DNA from: an uncultured Campylobacter sp.
GTDB lineage: Bacteria; Campylobacterota; Campylobacteria; Campylobacterales; Campylobacteraceae
NCBI RefSeq assembly: GCF_938045345.1
Contig: NZ_CALIMS010000003.1
Coordinates: 1 to 24,542 of the forward strand
Length of the DNA stretch: 24,542 nt
Direction: 5' to 3'
The notes below the pieces were generated by a model. It saw only the letters and a program-made list of their open reading frames with translations. It was not told the origin of the DNA and made no database searches. Both the position numbers and the translations under genes were made by a program. How positions within the stretch are numbered: position 1 is the first letter of the stretch; each line of letters opens with the position of its first letter. Below are positions 15,659-24,258 of the stretch, piece by piece.

Positions 15659-16437
15659 TATTTAAAGGTTGTTCCGCCGTCGACGATGAAGGTGTGTCCC
15701 GTCACCCAGCTAGCCTTGCTCGAGCATAGAAATAAACATGCTCCCGCCAGATCCTCCGGCTGTCCCATGCGTCCTAGCGGGCTAAGTTCGGCGGTTTTAT
15801 CGCGCACCTCTTCGTAGTTCGTAAAGGCTCGTAGCGCGTCCGTCTCGATCGGTCCGCCGCTAACGACGTTTACGCGGATGTTTTTTTCGCCGAGCTCGGT
15901 CGCGGCGTAGCGTGCCATCGCTTCAACCGCGGCTTTTGCCGTGCCGTGGCCCGCGTAGTTTTCGATATAGACTAAATTTCCAGTGGAGCTAAGCGAGATG
16001 ATAGAGCCGCCGCCTACCGCCTCCATGCGTTTTGCGGCTTCTTGCGCGCCCACGACGAAGGCATTTACGGTCGCGGTAAAGATATTGTTGATGCCGCGCG
16101 GCTTTAGCCTCATAAATTTAGTGTATCCGCCCGCGACCGCGCGACCCGAGATGATGGCGTTTGAGATGAAAAAATCCACTCGCGCAAAATCCTCGTCGAT
16201 CTTGACAAAGAGCTCCTTGTAGGTCTCTGGCTCTAAGATATTGAGCGCATAAGCGCGCGCCTTGATGCCGTAAGCCTTCTCAAGCTCGGCTGCTTGTGAA
16301 GTCGCTAGCTCCTCGTTGGAATTATAAGTAAAAGCGATATTTGCTCCCGCAGCCGCAAATTCCAAAACTATCGCCCTGCCTATGCCTCTCGTGCCGCCGC
16401 TGATAACTAGCGTTTTTCCTTTAAATTCGTTCGTCAA
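15658..16437 (-). CDS. fabL: Enoyl-ACP reductase of the FabL (SDR) type
   Basis: 259 aa short-chain dehydrogenase fold. The dinucleotide motif SGGTRGIG is at 13-20. The SNA motif sits at 92-94. Instead of the common Tyr-x3-Lys there is Tyr161-x6-Lys168 (YAGHGTAK), the spacing of enoyl-ACP reductases. The following VNVVSGGPIETDALRAF resembles B. subtilis FabL more than FabI. It would reduce enoyl-ACP at the last step of each fatty-acid elongation round. The start is a TTG at 16437 directly after the dapA stop, behind AAAGGA. Corresponds by position to C. jejuni Cj0807 as I recall. A generic SDR oxidoreductase is the alternative. Confidence 0.75.
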   Translation of the reverse strand: MTNEFKGKTLVISGGTRGIGRAIVLEFAAAGANIAFTYNSNEELATSQAAELEKAYGIKARAYALNILEPETYKELFVKIDEDFARVDFFISNAIISGRAVAGGYTKFMRLKPRGINNIFTATVNAFVVGAQEAAKRMEAVGGGSIISLSSTGNLVYIENYAGHGTAKAAVEAMARYAATELGEKNIRVNVVSGGPIETDALRAFTNYEEVRDKTAELSPLGRMGQPEDLAGACLFLCSSKASWVTGHTFIVDGGTTFK

Positions 16438-17334
16438 TTAAAATCCTTTGATAGTGTATTGTTTCATTACGTTTTCTATTTTTTTGAGGTTTTCCGCGCT
16501 CGGCTCGCAAAGCGGCAAGCGGTACTCTAAACTCGGCGCGAGACCCGCGATATACATCGCCGCTTTGATCGGGATCGGATTGCTCTCGCAGAATAAAATT
16601 TTATTTATCGCGTAGAGATCGTCGTTGATCTGCTTGGCCTTTAAAAACTCATTTTGCAGCGCAAATTTCGTTAGTCTCGCCGTATAATCGGGCAGTAAAT
16701 TTGCCGTGACCGAGATCACGCCCTTGCCGCCGTTGCTTAGTATCGGATAGTTGATTGCATCCTCACCGCTAAGCACGCTAAGGCGCGGCTCGTGCGCGAG
16801 TAGATCGACGCATTTATCGATGCTGCCGCTGGCTTCTTTGACGCCATAAATATTCTCGCAGTCGTTAAAAAGCTTTATGATTGTATCTGCTGCTATGTCG
16901 CAGCCGGTGCGACCCGGGACGTTATATAGTAGCACCGGCAGATCTACCGAGCTCGCGATCGCCTTGTAGTGCAGATACAGCCCCTTTTGGGTGGGTTTGT
17001 TGTAGTAGGGCGCTACGGATAAAATTCCGTCTGCGCCGTGAGCCTGCGCAAACTGCGCGAGCCCGATCGCTTCGTGAGTTGCGTTGCTGCCCGCGCCCGC
17101 TAGCACCTTGACGTCCGTGCCCTTGCACGCATCTACGGCGATCTCGATACAGACTCGGTGCTCGTCGTGCGTCAGCGTCGCGCTCTCGCCCGTGGTGCCT
17201 ACGGGCACGACCGCGCTTATGCCGTTTGCGATCTGTCTTTTGATGAGCTTGGCGTAGGTCTGCTCGTCCAGTTTGCCTTCTTTAAAAGGCGTGATCAGCG
17301 CCGTCATAGAGCCGATTATGACATTTTTATTCAT
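16438..17334 (-). CDS. dapA: 4-hydroxy-tetrahydrodipicolinate synthase
   Basis: 298 aa, normal length. Schiff-base Lys166 lies in YGVKEASG. The catalytic Thr47 is in GTTGES, and Tyr137 and Arg142 are in LLYNVPGRT. YYNKPTQKG (110-118) completes the active site. It condenses pyruvate with aspartate semialdehyde, the first step to meso-diaminopimelate and lysine. Its ATG lies 8 nt inside the M16 peptidase gene, whose last codons provide the AAAGGA ribosome site. Confidence 0.97.
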   Translation of the reverse strand: MNKNVIIGSMTALITPFKEGKLDEQTYAKLIKRQIANGISAVVPVGTTGESATLTHDEHRVCIEIAVDACKGTDVKVLAGAGSNATHEAIGLAQFAQAHGADGILSVAPYYNKPTQKGLYLHYKAIASSVDLPVLLYNVPGRTGCDIAADTIIKLFNDCENIYGVKEASGSIDKCVDLLAHEPRLSVLSGEDAINYPILSNGGKGVISVTANLLPDYTARLTKFALQNEFLKAKQINDDLYAINKILFCESNPIPIKAAMYIAGLAPSLEYRLPLCEPSAENLKKIENVMKQYTIKGF

Positions 17335-18580
17335 CGTTTTCCTTTCGTAAGATAATGCTCGTGGAATTTTTAAGACTTAGATAGGTTTTCATCGCTTTTT
17401 TAACCGCGTTTTTATCTAGACTTTTGATCTCGCGCTCCAGCCTAAATAGCGCGTCCAGATCGCCGCGGACGATGTAGCTGCCGTACATCTGCGCTACCTT
17501 GCTAGCGCTGTCGAGGGAGTAGATAAGATCGCTGCTTAGGGTGTTTTTGATCTTTAGCATATCGTCGTCGCTTATTTTAGCTTTTTTAGCTTTTTCGATC
17601 AGCGCCAAAATTTCATCTCTTAGCGCCTCGCCGCTTACGCCCTGGTTGCAAACGGCAAAGACTATAAATAAATTCTCGTCCTTGGCACTCATATCATAGA
17701 TGTTGATCTGATTGGCGAGTTTTTTCTCATCGACCAGCACGCGCTGCAAAAGTGAGCTCTTACCGCCGCTAAGATATATATCCATCGCTTTGATCGCCGC
17801 GGCGTCAGGGTAGTTAAACGGCGGAATTTTAAAGGCGACCGCCACGATCTGCGCCTCGCTGCTTTTGTAAATAACGCTAAGCTTCTCGCCATCTTGCGCA
17901 GGCTCGGTGCAGTGAAGACGAGGGATCTCGCTTTTGTTTTTTACGGGCGCGAAGTATTTTTTTGCCGCATCAAACGCCGCCTTTTCGCCGATGTCGCCGG
18001 TGATCAGCAGCACGGCGTTTCGCGGCTGATAAAATTTAGCGTGAAATTCCTTGATATCTTTGATGCTCCAGTTTTCGATGTCCTTGCGGAAGCCGATCGG
18101 CGTCCAGTGGTACGGGTGGTACAAAAACGCGGCGTTATAGAGCCTGAAAAATAGATATCCGAACGGATCGTTATCGGTGCGCCACAGCCGCTCCTCGAGC
18201 ACGACCTTGCGCTCGGGCTGAAATTCTTTGTCTTTGAGGCTTAAGTTTTGCATTATGTCGGCGTAAAGATCCAAGCAGACCTCTAAATTTGAGCTCGCGC
18301 ACTTGATGAAGTAGTGCGTGTAATCAAAGCCCGTGCTTGCATTGTTCACGCCGCCAAATCCCTTTACGATCGCGTCGAACTCGCCCGCCTTACGATTTTT
18401 CGTGGATTTAAAATTTAGATGCTCCAGCATGTGCGCGATGCCGCTTTTGCCCATTACCTCGTCGTGCGAGCCGACGTTGTAAAACACGTCCACGCTGATG
18501 ACGCCGCTGCCTTTATTCATCGGGATGTGATAAATTTGAAGCCCGTTTTGCAGCGTGATTTTCTTAAATTTCGGAAACAT
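17327..18580 (-). CDS. M16-family zinc peptidase (PqqL/pitrilysin-like)
   Basis: 417 aa with two M16 half-domains. The inverted zinc motif HxxEH is His50-Met-Leu-Glu53-His54, and the downstream glutamate ligand is Glu129 or Glu130 in ERKVVLEER. The C-terminal domain (about 170-400) has the R/Y-type substrate loop but no zinc site, as usual. No signal peptide is evident, so it is likely cytoplasmic. Substrate unknown; the position between pyrD and dapA is the same as Cj0805 in C. jejuni as I recall. Its ATG shares a base with the pyrD stop (TAATG), so its translation probably depends on ribosomes that have passed through the long pyrD tail. Confidence 0.93.
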   Translation of the reverse strand: MFPKFKKITLQNGLQIYHIPMNKGSGVISVDVFYNVGSHDEVMGKSGIAHMLEHLNFKSTKNRKAGEFDAIVKGFGGVNNASTGFDYTHYFIKCASSNLEVCLDLYADIMQNLSLKDKEFQPERKVVLEERLWRTDNDPFGYLFFRLYNAAFLYHPYHWTPIGFRKDIENWSIKDIKEFHAKFYQPRNAVLLITGDIGEKAAFDAAKKYFAPVKNKSEIPRLHCTEPAQDGEKLSVIYKSSEAQIVAVAFKIPPFNYPDAAAIKAMDIYLSGGKSSLLQRVLVDEKKLANQINIYDMSAKDENLFIVFAVCNQGVSGEALRDEILALIEKAKKAKISDDDMLKIKNTLSSDLIYSLDSASKVAQMYGSYIVRGDLDALFRLEREIKSLDKNAVKKAMKTYLSLKNSTSIILRKENDE

Positions 18581-20688
18581 TAATCTTTTTTCGCCTTTCG
18601 TTTTTTGCTTGAGTTTTGCTCTGCGTCTTGGGCGCCGCTCGCTTCTTTGGCCTCTTTAAGCTCTTTGGTCTCTTTGGTCTCTTTGGTCTCTTTGGTCTCG
18701 GCATTTTTAGTTTTGGCGCTGCTTTGCTTTACGTTTTTAGCCTTGGAGCTTTTGCTTTCCGCGCTGCTTTTTGGCGCGGCTTTCGTTTTAGAATTTTTAC
18801 TTTCTATGTCGTTTTTTGGTGCAGCTTCAGTTGCGGTTTTATTTTTCGACGTGGTTTTAGTTTTGACAGTTTTGCTCGCCGTGTCGCTTTGTTTTGCGCT
18901 TTTATTTTCTAAATTCTCACTCTTTGCGTCGCTTTTCGAGAGATTTTTTGCTTCGGCGCCATTTTGCTGCGAGGCGTTATCCTGCACGACATCCTTCTGC
19001 GAGGCGTCATCATACTGCGCAGTATTCTGCGCGCCATCTTTCCGCGTAGCGTCTTTTGAAATTTTACCGCGCCTGGAGCTTACGCCGCTTTTTAAAATTT
19101 GGCTTCGCTTTTGATCCGCATCACTTTTGGAGGTAGTTTTTGAAATTTTATCCTGCTTCTCATCGGCGCTGCTTTGCTTTGCGCTTTTAGCTTCTAAATT
19201 TTCGCTTTTTGCGCTGCTTCGTTTTGTATTTTTAACCTCGGAAATTTTGTTCTCCGCGCTACTTTGCTCGGCTGAGCTTTGATCCGTCGCGGTATCTGCG
19301 CTTACTAAGGCGTTTAAATTTACCAAAGCGTCGGAATTTTCGTCCGCTTCGGAGCTTGAGTTTGTTTGGGCAGTTGGAATTTCATCTGTTTGAACGGCGG
19401 GAATTTCACCCATTTGAGTGCTTAAAATTTTGCTTTCGCCGTCGTTAGAAATTTCGTCCGCATCCCTGCTTTCGGGCGCGTTTGAAATTTCGCTCGTTTC
19501 CTCGCCTTTGGATACGTTTGAAATTTCATCCGTTTTAGCGCTCGCGTCTTTGTCTTCGCAAGCGCACAAATCCACGCCATTGTCGCGATTTTTGGTCTGA
19601 TCGCCTCTGGTGCCGTATCCTTCGCCCGCGCGATCTTTTAAATTTACCCCAACCGCCTCGCTGATGCTATTAAAGCCGTCTGCGCGCAAAAGCTTCGCCA
19701 GCCCCTCGTTGATCGATTTTGCGACGAACGGGCCCTTGAAGATAAAGGCGGTAAAAATTTGAACCAGGCTCGCGCCCGATTTGATGCGCTCGTAGGCCTC
19801 CTGCGCGCTGTCTATGCCGCCGCAGCTGATTAGGATCGTGCGGCCAAAGAGCTCGCGAGCGACCTGTGCGAAAAGCTTTCGCGATTTTTCGGTAATCACC
19901 CTGCCGCTTAGGCCGCCGAAGTCCCTGGCGTTGGGGCTTAGCGAATAATCAACGCTGGTGTTGTTTATGATGATGCCGCTTGCGCCGCTTTGTACTGCGC
20001 ACTCGCATAGCGCGATCGCCTGATCCGCGCTCATATCGGGCGCCAGCTTTAAGACGAGCGGCCTGTTCGTGATCTTTTTCATCGCCCCGATCAGCTCGCT
20101 TATGAAGCTGTTTTCTTGCAAAGCGCGCAGATTCGGGGTGTTTGGCGAGCTTACGTTGATGATGAAAAAATCGCAAAGTCCGTCAAATTTACGGCCCAAA
20201 GCCTCGTAATCGCTTATCGCATCCTCGTTCGGGGTGGCCTTGTTTTTGCCGATATTTGCGGCGATCGGGATTTTAAAAGGATAAATTTTTCGCACGCGAT
20301 GCTCGATAATATCGGCACCCTCGTTGTTGAAGCCCATCGCGTTTTGGATGCTTTCCTCGCTAACGAGGCGAAAAAGTCGCGGCTTTTCGTTGCCGCTTTG
20401 AGGGCGCGGCGTAAAGGTGCCAAAATCGATGTGTCCGAAGCCAAGAGCGGCCAGCGGTGCGATCATCGTGGCGTTTTTGTCGAAGCCGCCCGCGATACCT
20501 ACGGGGTTATCGAAGCTGAGATTCCATATATTTTGAGTTAAAATTTCATCTTTATAAACGCCGAATTTTGCCAAAGCCTCAAGCCCGCCCGGAGTCGCAT
20601 AGAGCGCGCGAAGTCCGAATTCTGCGATCTTGTGAGCGGTTTCGGGATCGAATAGAAAAAAGATTTTTTTCAAGGTATCGTAATTCAT
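18580..20688 (-). CDS. pyrD: Dihydroorotate dehydrogenase with ~350-aa low-complexity tail
   Basis: 702 aa, about twice the usual ~350. Residues 1-348 are a complete class 2 (quinone-linked) enzyme: N-terminal membrane-contact helices, GIAGGFDKN (64-72), FGTFTPRPQSGN, the catalytic-serine loop NVSSPNTPNLR (178-188), the Lys of VLKLAPD, INNTS (241-245) and the FMN-phosphate SCGGI (288-292). It oxidises dihydroorotate to orotate at the inner membrane. From about residue 352 the sequence changes to Ser/Lys/Ala/Glu/Asp-rich low complexity, first acidic (to ~480), then basic, ending KKRKAKKD. The blocks SAKSENLEAKSAKQ and DAKSENLENKSAKQ repeat, and KETKETKETKEL is a 9-bp tandem repeat. No frameshift separates core and tail. 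Ribosome site GAGGAAAAATTATG. Confidence 0.95.
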   Translation of the reverse strand: MNYDTLKKIFFLFDPETAHKIAEFGLRALYATPGGLEALAKFGVYKDEILTQNIWNLSFDNPVGIAGGFDKNATMIAPLAALGFGHIDFGTFTPRPQSGNEKPRLFRLVSEESIQNAMGFNNEGADIIEHRVRKIYPFKIPIAANIGKNKATPNEDAISDYEALGRKFDGLCDFFIINVSSPNTPNLRALQENSFISELIGAMKKITNRPLVLKLAPDMSADQAIALCECAVQSGASGIIINNTSVDYSLSPNARDFGGLSGRVITEKSRKLFAQVARELFGRTILISCGGIDSAQEAYERIKSGASLVQIFTAFIFKGPFVAKSINEGLAKLLRADGFNSISEAVGVNLKDRAGEGYGTRGDQTKNRDNGVDLCACEDKDASAKTDEISNVSKGEETSEISNAPESRDADEISNDGESKILSTQMGEIPAVQTDEIPTAQTNSSSEADENSDALVNLNALVSADTATDQSSAEQSSAENKISEVKNTKRSSAKSENLEAKSAKQSSADEKQDKISKTTSKSDADQKRSQILKSGVSSRRGKISKDATRKDGAQNTAQYDDASQKDVVQDNASQQNGAEAKNLSKSDAKSENLENKSAKQSDTASKTVKTKTTSKNKTATEAAPKNDIESKNSKTKAAPKSSAESKSSKAKNVKQSSAKTKNAETKETKETKETKELKEAKEASGAQDAEQNSSKKRKAKKD
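18652..18699. repeat. 9-bp tandem repeat inside the pyrD tail
   Basis: Four perfect copies of CTCTTTGGT (18661-18696, plus strand) are flanked by a degenerate copy (CTCTTTAAG, 18652-18660) and a partial one. The coded tripeptide is Glu-Thr-Lys. The unit is a multiple of three, so gain or loss changes length without shifting the frame. Confidence 0.9.
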
Positions 20689-21044
20689 AATTTTTCCTCA
20701 AATTTTGCATAATGGTAGCTAAAATTTAATTAAATATAGATAAGGATTTCGCGCCGTATTTGCAATCTGCGACGGTTAAATTTAGTTCCGAAATTATGCG
20801 CTTGGAAGAGGCTGCGTAAAATTTTTATGGCTCGCCGCGTCGATCTGAATTTACGCAGAAGTTCAAAGATGCGCGCCGCAAATTTTATAAATTTAGCCCG
20901 CCCTGATACGTGCAGAAACGCGCGGCGCCCGTGGCGCGGCTCGCGGTGGCGGGGTCGTACGCGATTTTATCCTGCGCCGATCTGCGCTCAATCCTGCTGA
21001 AGCTAAATTTTAAAATTTAAAGCGTCCACTCGCGCCGTTTGAGC
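20689..21044. other. Intergenic region upstream of pyrD
   Basis: 356 bp without a supportable gene. The end near pyrD is AT-rich and likely holds its promoter (CATTAT -10-like element about 24 nt before the ATG, minus strand; no clear -35). The middle (about 20910-20960) is strongly GC-rich. Nothing else is recognised. Confidence 0.5.
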
Positions 21045-22250
21045 TTAGCGCGCATCTTTGTCAGCAAAGGCAACAATCATCGTGCCCAGAGGAATGATCG
21101 CAACGCCCAAGATAATCGCTAGCGGGTTTAGCAAGGACAGCTTGGCAAGCAGGTAGATCGCCGCCACGAGCGCCGCGTAGGATAAAATTTTAAACGGAGA
21201 GAAAAACGCCCCTGCAAAATTGCTCCGAACTTCGCCTCTTTTGCGCTCATCATCCCAATCATCGATGCTGCCGTCCGCGCCTCCGAAATCATCCTTTGAT
21301 CCGTCGCGCGTGCCGCCAATCCCACCCTCAAAATTGCTCGTACCGTCGCTCCGCTTGCTGCTATCTACATCGCCGCCACGATTGCCGCTATCTGTGCCGT
21401 CGCTGCGATTCCTGTGATCTGTGCCGTCGTCCAGGTCGCCGCTATCTACGTCGTCGTCCAAGTTACTGCTCGCTCTGCCTTTCAAGTCGTCGCAACGCGC
21501 GCCTATGTTGTCTTGCGAACTATCGCTAGCTTCGCCGCTTATATCGCTCTGCAAGTCGCCGCAAGTCGCGCAATCATTCATATTAAATTTATCGGCGACG
21601 TGTCCCAAAGCGATCCCGCCGTAAGCGGAGGTTTTATCGTCGCTCTTCGTAGAATTTACGTCACACTCGCCAGTGGAAGCTCTGTCGTACTCGGCGGCGA
21701 AATTTTCGGTATTTTCGTCGGCGGCGGTTTCGTTGTGCAGGGCGCAGCTATCGCCGTTTTTGGTGCTCGTCTCGCCGCTAGTGAAATTTACGGCGTCTTC
21801 GGAATTTTGCGCGTTTAAAATTTCGACGCCTGAATTTGCGCCGCTAAAATTTTCGCTCTTTAAAATTTCGCCGCCGCAAGTTTTGCCGTATGAAATTTCA
21901 TCGCCGCCGCTCGCGCCGCCTCGGTTTTTGCCACCAAGACTTGCGGAATTCGTATCGTTTGCGGAAGTTTCGCCGCTTATGAAACCTGCGGAATTTTTAG
22001 AGCTTTGCTGTAAAATTTCATCGTATTTACCGGCTCTTAGCTCATCTTCTATTTTGTTGCGGTAAGCGCGAAACGAAAAATATACCGCGCCGAATGCGCC
22101 TAAAAATCCGCCCTCTAAGCTAAGAAGCCAGGCAAGCACTCGCGCGCCGAAAGAGCCAGAGCCGAAAAACCCGCCACCGCAAAGCGCTAGCCCGAGTAGG
22201 GCAAACGCCGCGTTTAGCGCGCAGTATATGAGCAAAAACTGCCTATTCAA
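21045..22250 (-). CDS. Membrane protein with large Asp/Gly/Ser-rich insert
   Basis: 401 aa. Two hydrophobic segments lie at the N-terminus (about 5-25 and 37-60) and two at the C-terminus (about 352-370 and 373-395). Between them, residues ~82-336 are low complexity, rich in Asp, Ser, Gly and Asn (SDGTDSGNRGG, DDGTDHRN) and almost certainly disordered. Removing the insert leaves about 145 aa, the size of small integral membrane proteins found after hemL in Campylobacter; that comparison is from memory. The start is a TTG whose last bases overlap the preceding TGA (TTGA), and the next gene upstream is an AtpZ/I-like protein. Function unknown. Confidence 0.75.
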   Translation of the reverse strand: MNRQFLLIYCALNAAFALLGLALCGGGFFGSGSFGARVLAWLLSLEGGFLGAFGAVYFSFRAYRNKIEDELRAGKYDEILQQSSKNSAGFISGETSANDTNSASLGGKNRGGASGGDEISYGKTCGGEILKSENFSGANSGVEILNAQNSEDAVNFTSGETSTKNGDSCALHNETAADENTENFAAEYDRASTGECDVNSTKSDDKTSAYGGIALGHVADKFNMNDCATCGDLQSDISGEASDSSQDNIGARCDDLKGRASSNLDDDVDSGDLDDGTDHRNRSDGTDSGNRGGDVDSSKRSDGTSNFEGGIGGTRDGSKDDFGGADGSIDDWDDERKRGEVRSNFAGAFFSPFKILSYAALVAAIYLLAKLSLLNPLAIILGVAIIPLGTMIVAFADKDAR

Positions 22251-22546
22251 TCTCGCTCATCCCATTCATCGTCGTCGTCGAAATTTTTAGGATCCGCCTT
22301 GTATTTCGGATCGTTCTCAAGCTCCTTTAGGCTCGAATTTAGCGCCTTGCACGCGCGGTAAACGTTTAAAAATGCCGCCGCGATGCCGATAGCGATGCCG
22401 AACCATAATAAAAGCAGCGAGCCCGTGAGGTGCCGCAGCCCAAGCCCGATCGCTACGCCGATACCGATCGCTACGACGATTGAGATGCCTAGGCTGATGT
22501 CGCAGGCGCCCTTTACGATTTTGTCTAAATTTTTCGTTACTCTCAT
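22247..22546 (-). CDS. AtpZ/AtpI-like small membrane protein
   Basis: 99 aa with two Gly-rich membrane helices (about 18-38 and 42-63), then a charged, acidic cytoplasmic tail ending DDDDEWDERD. The helix pattern fits the AtpZ/AtpI family, which aids ATP-synthase c-ring assembly or Mg2+ supply. It does not adjoin an atp operon here, so the role is inferred from family resemblance only. It lies 31 nt after hemL and overlaps the next gene by 4 nt. Confidence 0.65.
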   Translation of the reverse strand: MRVTKNLDKIVKGACDISLGISIVVAIGIGVAIGLGLRHLTGSLLLLWFGIAIGIAAAFLNVYRACKALNSSLKELENDPKYKADPKNFDDDDEWDERD

Positions 22547-22577
22547 CTAAAATCCGTAAAATTTTAAAACGCAGCCC

Positions 22578-23849
22578 TCAAAGCGCCACCATCGCTTCAT
22601 CCGCCGCGTTTAGCGCAAAGTCGATCTGCGCTTCGTCCATCGTGGAGCAGATAAAGCCCGTCTCAAACTGACTAGGCGCCAAAAATACGCCGCGCTTAAT
22701 CATCTCGCCGTGAAATTTCGCAAAGCGCGCGGTGTCTGCTCGCAAGGCGCCGTCATAGTCGCGCACCTCTTCGTCTGCAAAAAAGTAACCGAACATCGAG
22801 CCTACGCAGGCGGTTTGCAGCGCGATGCCGCGGCGATTTGCTATGGTGCAAAGCCCGTCTGCGAGCCTGCGCGCCAGCTCACCGAGCCTTTCGTAAAGGC
22901 CGCTGCTAGCGTAAATTTTACTTAGGCTAGCGATGCCCGCAGCCATTGCGACGGGGTTTCCGCTTAGCGTGCCTGCTTGATACACCGCTCCTAGCGGGCT
23001 TATCATATCCATGATTTCGCACTTGCCTGCAAAAGCCGCCACGCTCATGCCGCCGCCGATGACCTTGCCGAAGGTTACCAGATCGCCGCGGACGCCGTAG
23101 ATGCCGTAGCTGCCTAGCTCGCTCGCGCGAAAGCCGCTCATTACCTCGTCGATTATCAGCACGATCTTTTTCTCGTCGCACAGCGCGCGAAGCTCGGTTA
23201 AAAATTCTGGACCCGCCGGCACCAAGCCCATATTCCCCGCGATAGGTTCGATGATGATCGTGCCGATGTCGTTTTGCGCTAGGACGTCCTTTACGCTTTG
23301 TATGTCGTTGTATCTGGCTAGGCAGGTGTTTTTCGCGACGTCCTGTGGCACGCCCGCGCTGCTTGCGTTGCCGAAGGTGCTTGCGCCACTGCCTGCTTTG
23401 ACGAGCAGGCTGTCGCTGTGTCCATGGTAGCAGCCCTCAAATTTTAAAATTTTATCCCGTCCGCTAAAAGCGCGCGCAAGACGGATCGCGCTCATCGTGG
23501 CTTCCGTGCCGCTGCTGGTAAAGCGGATCTTGTCTAGGAAATCGAAATTTTTTAGCACGAGCGAGGCAAGCTGCGTCTCAAGCGGGCTGGATGCGCCGAA
23601 GCTTAGCCCCTTTTTGGCGGTCTGCACGACGGCGCGCTCTATGTCCGCATCTGCGTGACCGAAGATGAGCGGGCCCCAGCTCTGTACGAAGTCGAGATAT
23701 TTTTTGCCCTCGACGTCGTAGATGTACGAGCCCTCGCCGCGATCGACCATGAAAGGCTCGCCGCCTACGTTGCCGAATGCTCGCACAGGCGAATCGACGC
23801 CGCCGGGGATGAGTTTTTGTGCCGCTAAAAATTCGTCGTGATTATTCAT
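22578..23849 (-). CDS. hemL: Glutamate-1-semialdehyde 2,1-aminomutase
   Basis: 423 aa, normal length. A class III PLP aminotransferase fold with the PLP Lys262 in VTFGKVIGGGM, the cofactor Asp in LIIDEVMSGFR (231-241), the SSGTEA phosphate loop (112-117) and GCYHGHSD (139-146). It converts glutamate-1-semialdehyde to 5-aminolevulinate in the C5 heme pathway. Start ATG with AAGGAG (6 nt), overlapping the cytochrome stop by 4 nt. Co-expression with a c-type cytochrome fits a heme-supply link. Confidence 0.97.
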   Translation of the reverse strand: MNNHDEFLAAQKLIPGGVDSPVRAFGNVGGEPFMVDRGEGSYIYDVEGKKYLDFVQSWGPLIFGHADADIERAVVQTAKKGLSFGASSPLETQLASLVLKNFDFLDKIRFTSSGTEATMSAIRLARAFSGRDKILKFEGCYHGHSDSLLVKAGSGASTFGNASSAGVPQDVAKNTCLARYNDIQSVKDVLAQNDIGTIIIEPIAGNMGLVPAGPEFLTELRALCDEKKIVLIIDEVMSGFRASELGSYGIYGVRGDLVTFGKVIGGGMSVAAFAGKCEIMDMISPLGAVYQAGTLSGNPVAMAAGIASLSKIYASSGLYERLGELARRLADGLCTIANRRGIALQTACVGSMFGYFFADEEVRDYDGALRADTARFAKFHGEMIKRGVFLAPSQFETGFICSTMDEAQIDFALNAADEAMVAL

Positions 23850-24238
23850 TTTTTCTCCTTCTTTTTGGGTTGATTTATCGATTTTATATATTTGTAGATG
23901 ATGATGATCTCGTTTTGCGTCAAAAAGTAGCTTGGCATCACGTCGCGCGAGCTGCTGATCCCGTCGGCGAGCTCCTGAAGCGATAGATTGTTGATCGGCG
24001 GCGCATTTAGGGCGCGCTCGTAGTAGGCGCCCGAGGTGCGGTTAAATTCTTTATACGTCGCGATTAGCGAGCCCTCGCCCTTCTCGCCGTGGCACTTGTC
24101 GCAGCCGATGCCGCGGGGGTTTTTATAGAGCATCGCACCGTATTCCTCGTCGGTGATGAAGCTCTCGGCACACAAAATACTCGAAAATAAGATCAGCGCA
24201 GGTAGATTTCGCATTAGATTTTTTGATAAATTTTGCAT
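23846..24238 (-). CDS. Small periplasmic c-type cytochrome
   Basis: 130 aa. A signal peptide (hydrophobic run about 11-24, ending CAES) precedes a single heme-binding motif CDKCH (46-50). Met101 in DVMPSYFL is the probable second iron ligand. A Lys-rich tail (PKKKEKK) ends the protein. Electron-carrier role is inferred from the fold. Two starts are possible, 24238 and the in-frame ATG at codon 9; neither has a clear ribosome site, and the second would give a more compact signal peptide. First gene of the hemL operon. Confidence 0.9.
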   Translation of the reverse strand: MQNLSKNLMRNLPALILFSSILCAESFITDEEYGAMLYKNPRGIGCDKCHGEKGEGSLIATYKEFNRTSGAYYERALNAPPINNLSLQELADGISSSRDVMPSYFLTQNEIIIIYKYIKSINQPKKKEKK

Positions 24239-24258
24239 TAAATTTTAAACGGCTCGCT

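Noticed and set aside
18652..18699. Phase-variable on/off switch at the 9-bp repeat
   Set aside because: The unit is a multiple of three, so slippage cannot switch the frame; only length variation is possible.
18605..19114. 169-codon plus-strand ORF opposite the pyrD tail, resembling a membrane protein
   Set aside because: Leu/Phe/Ser richness is the complement of Lys/Glu/Ser codons in the tail; it has no ribosome site and shows the same 9-bp repeat.
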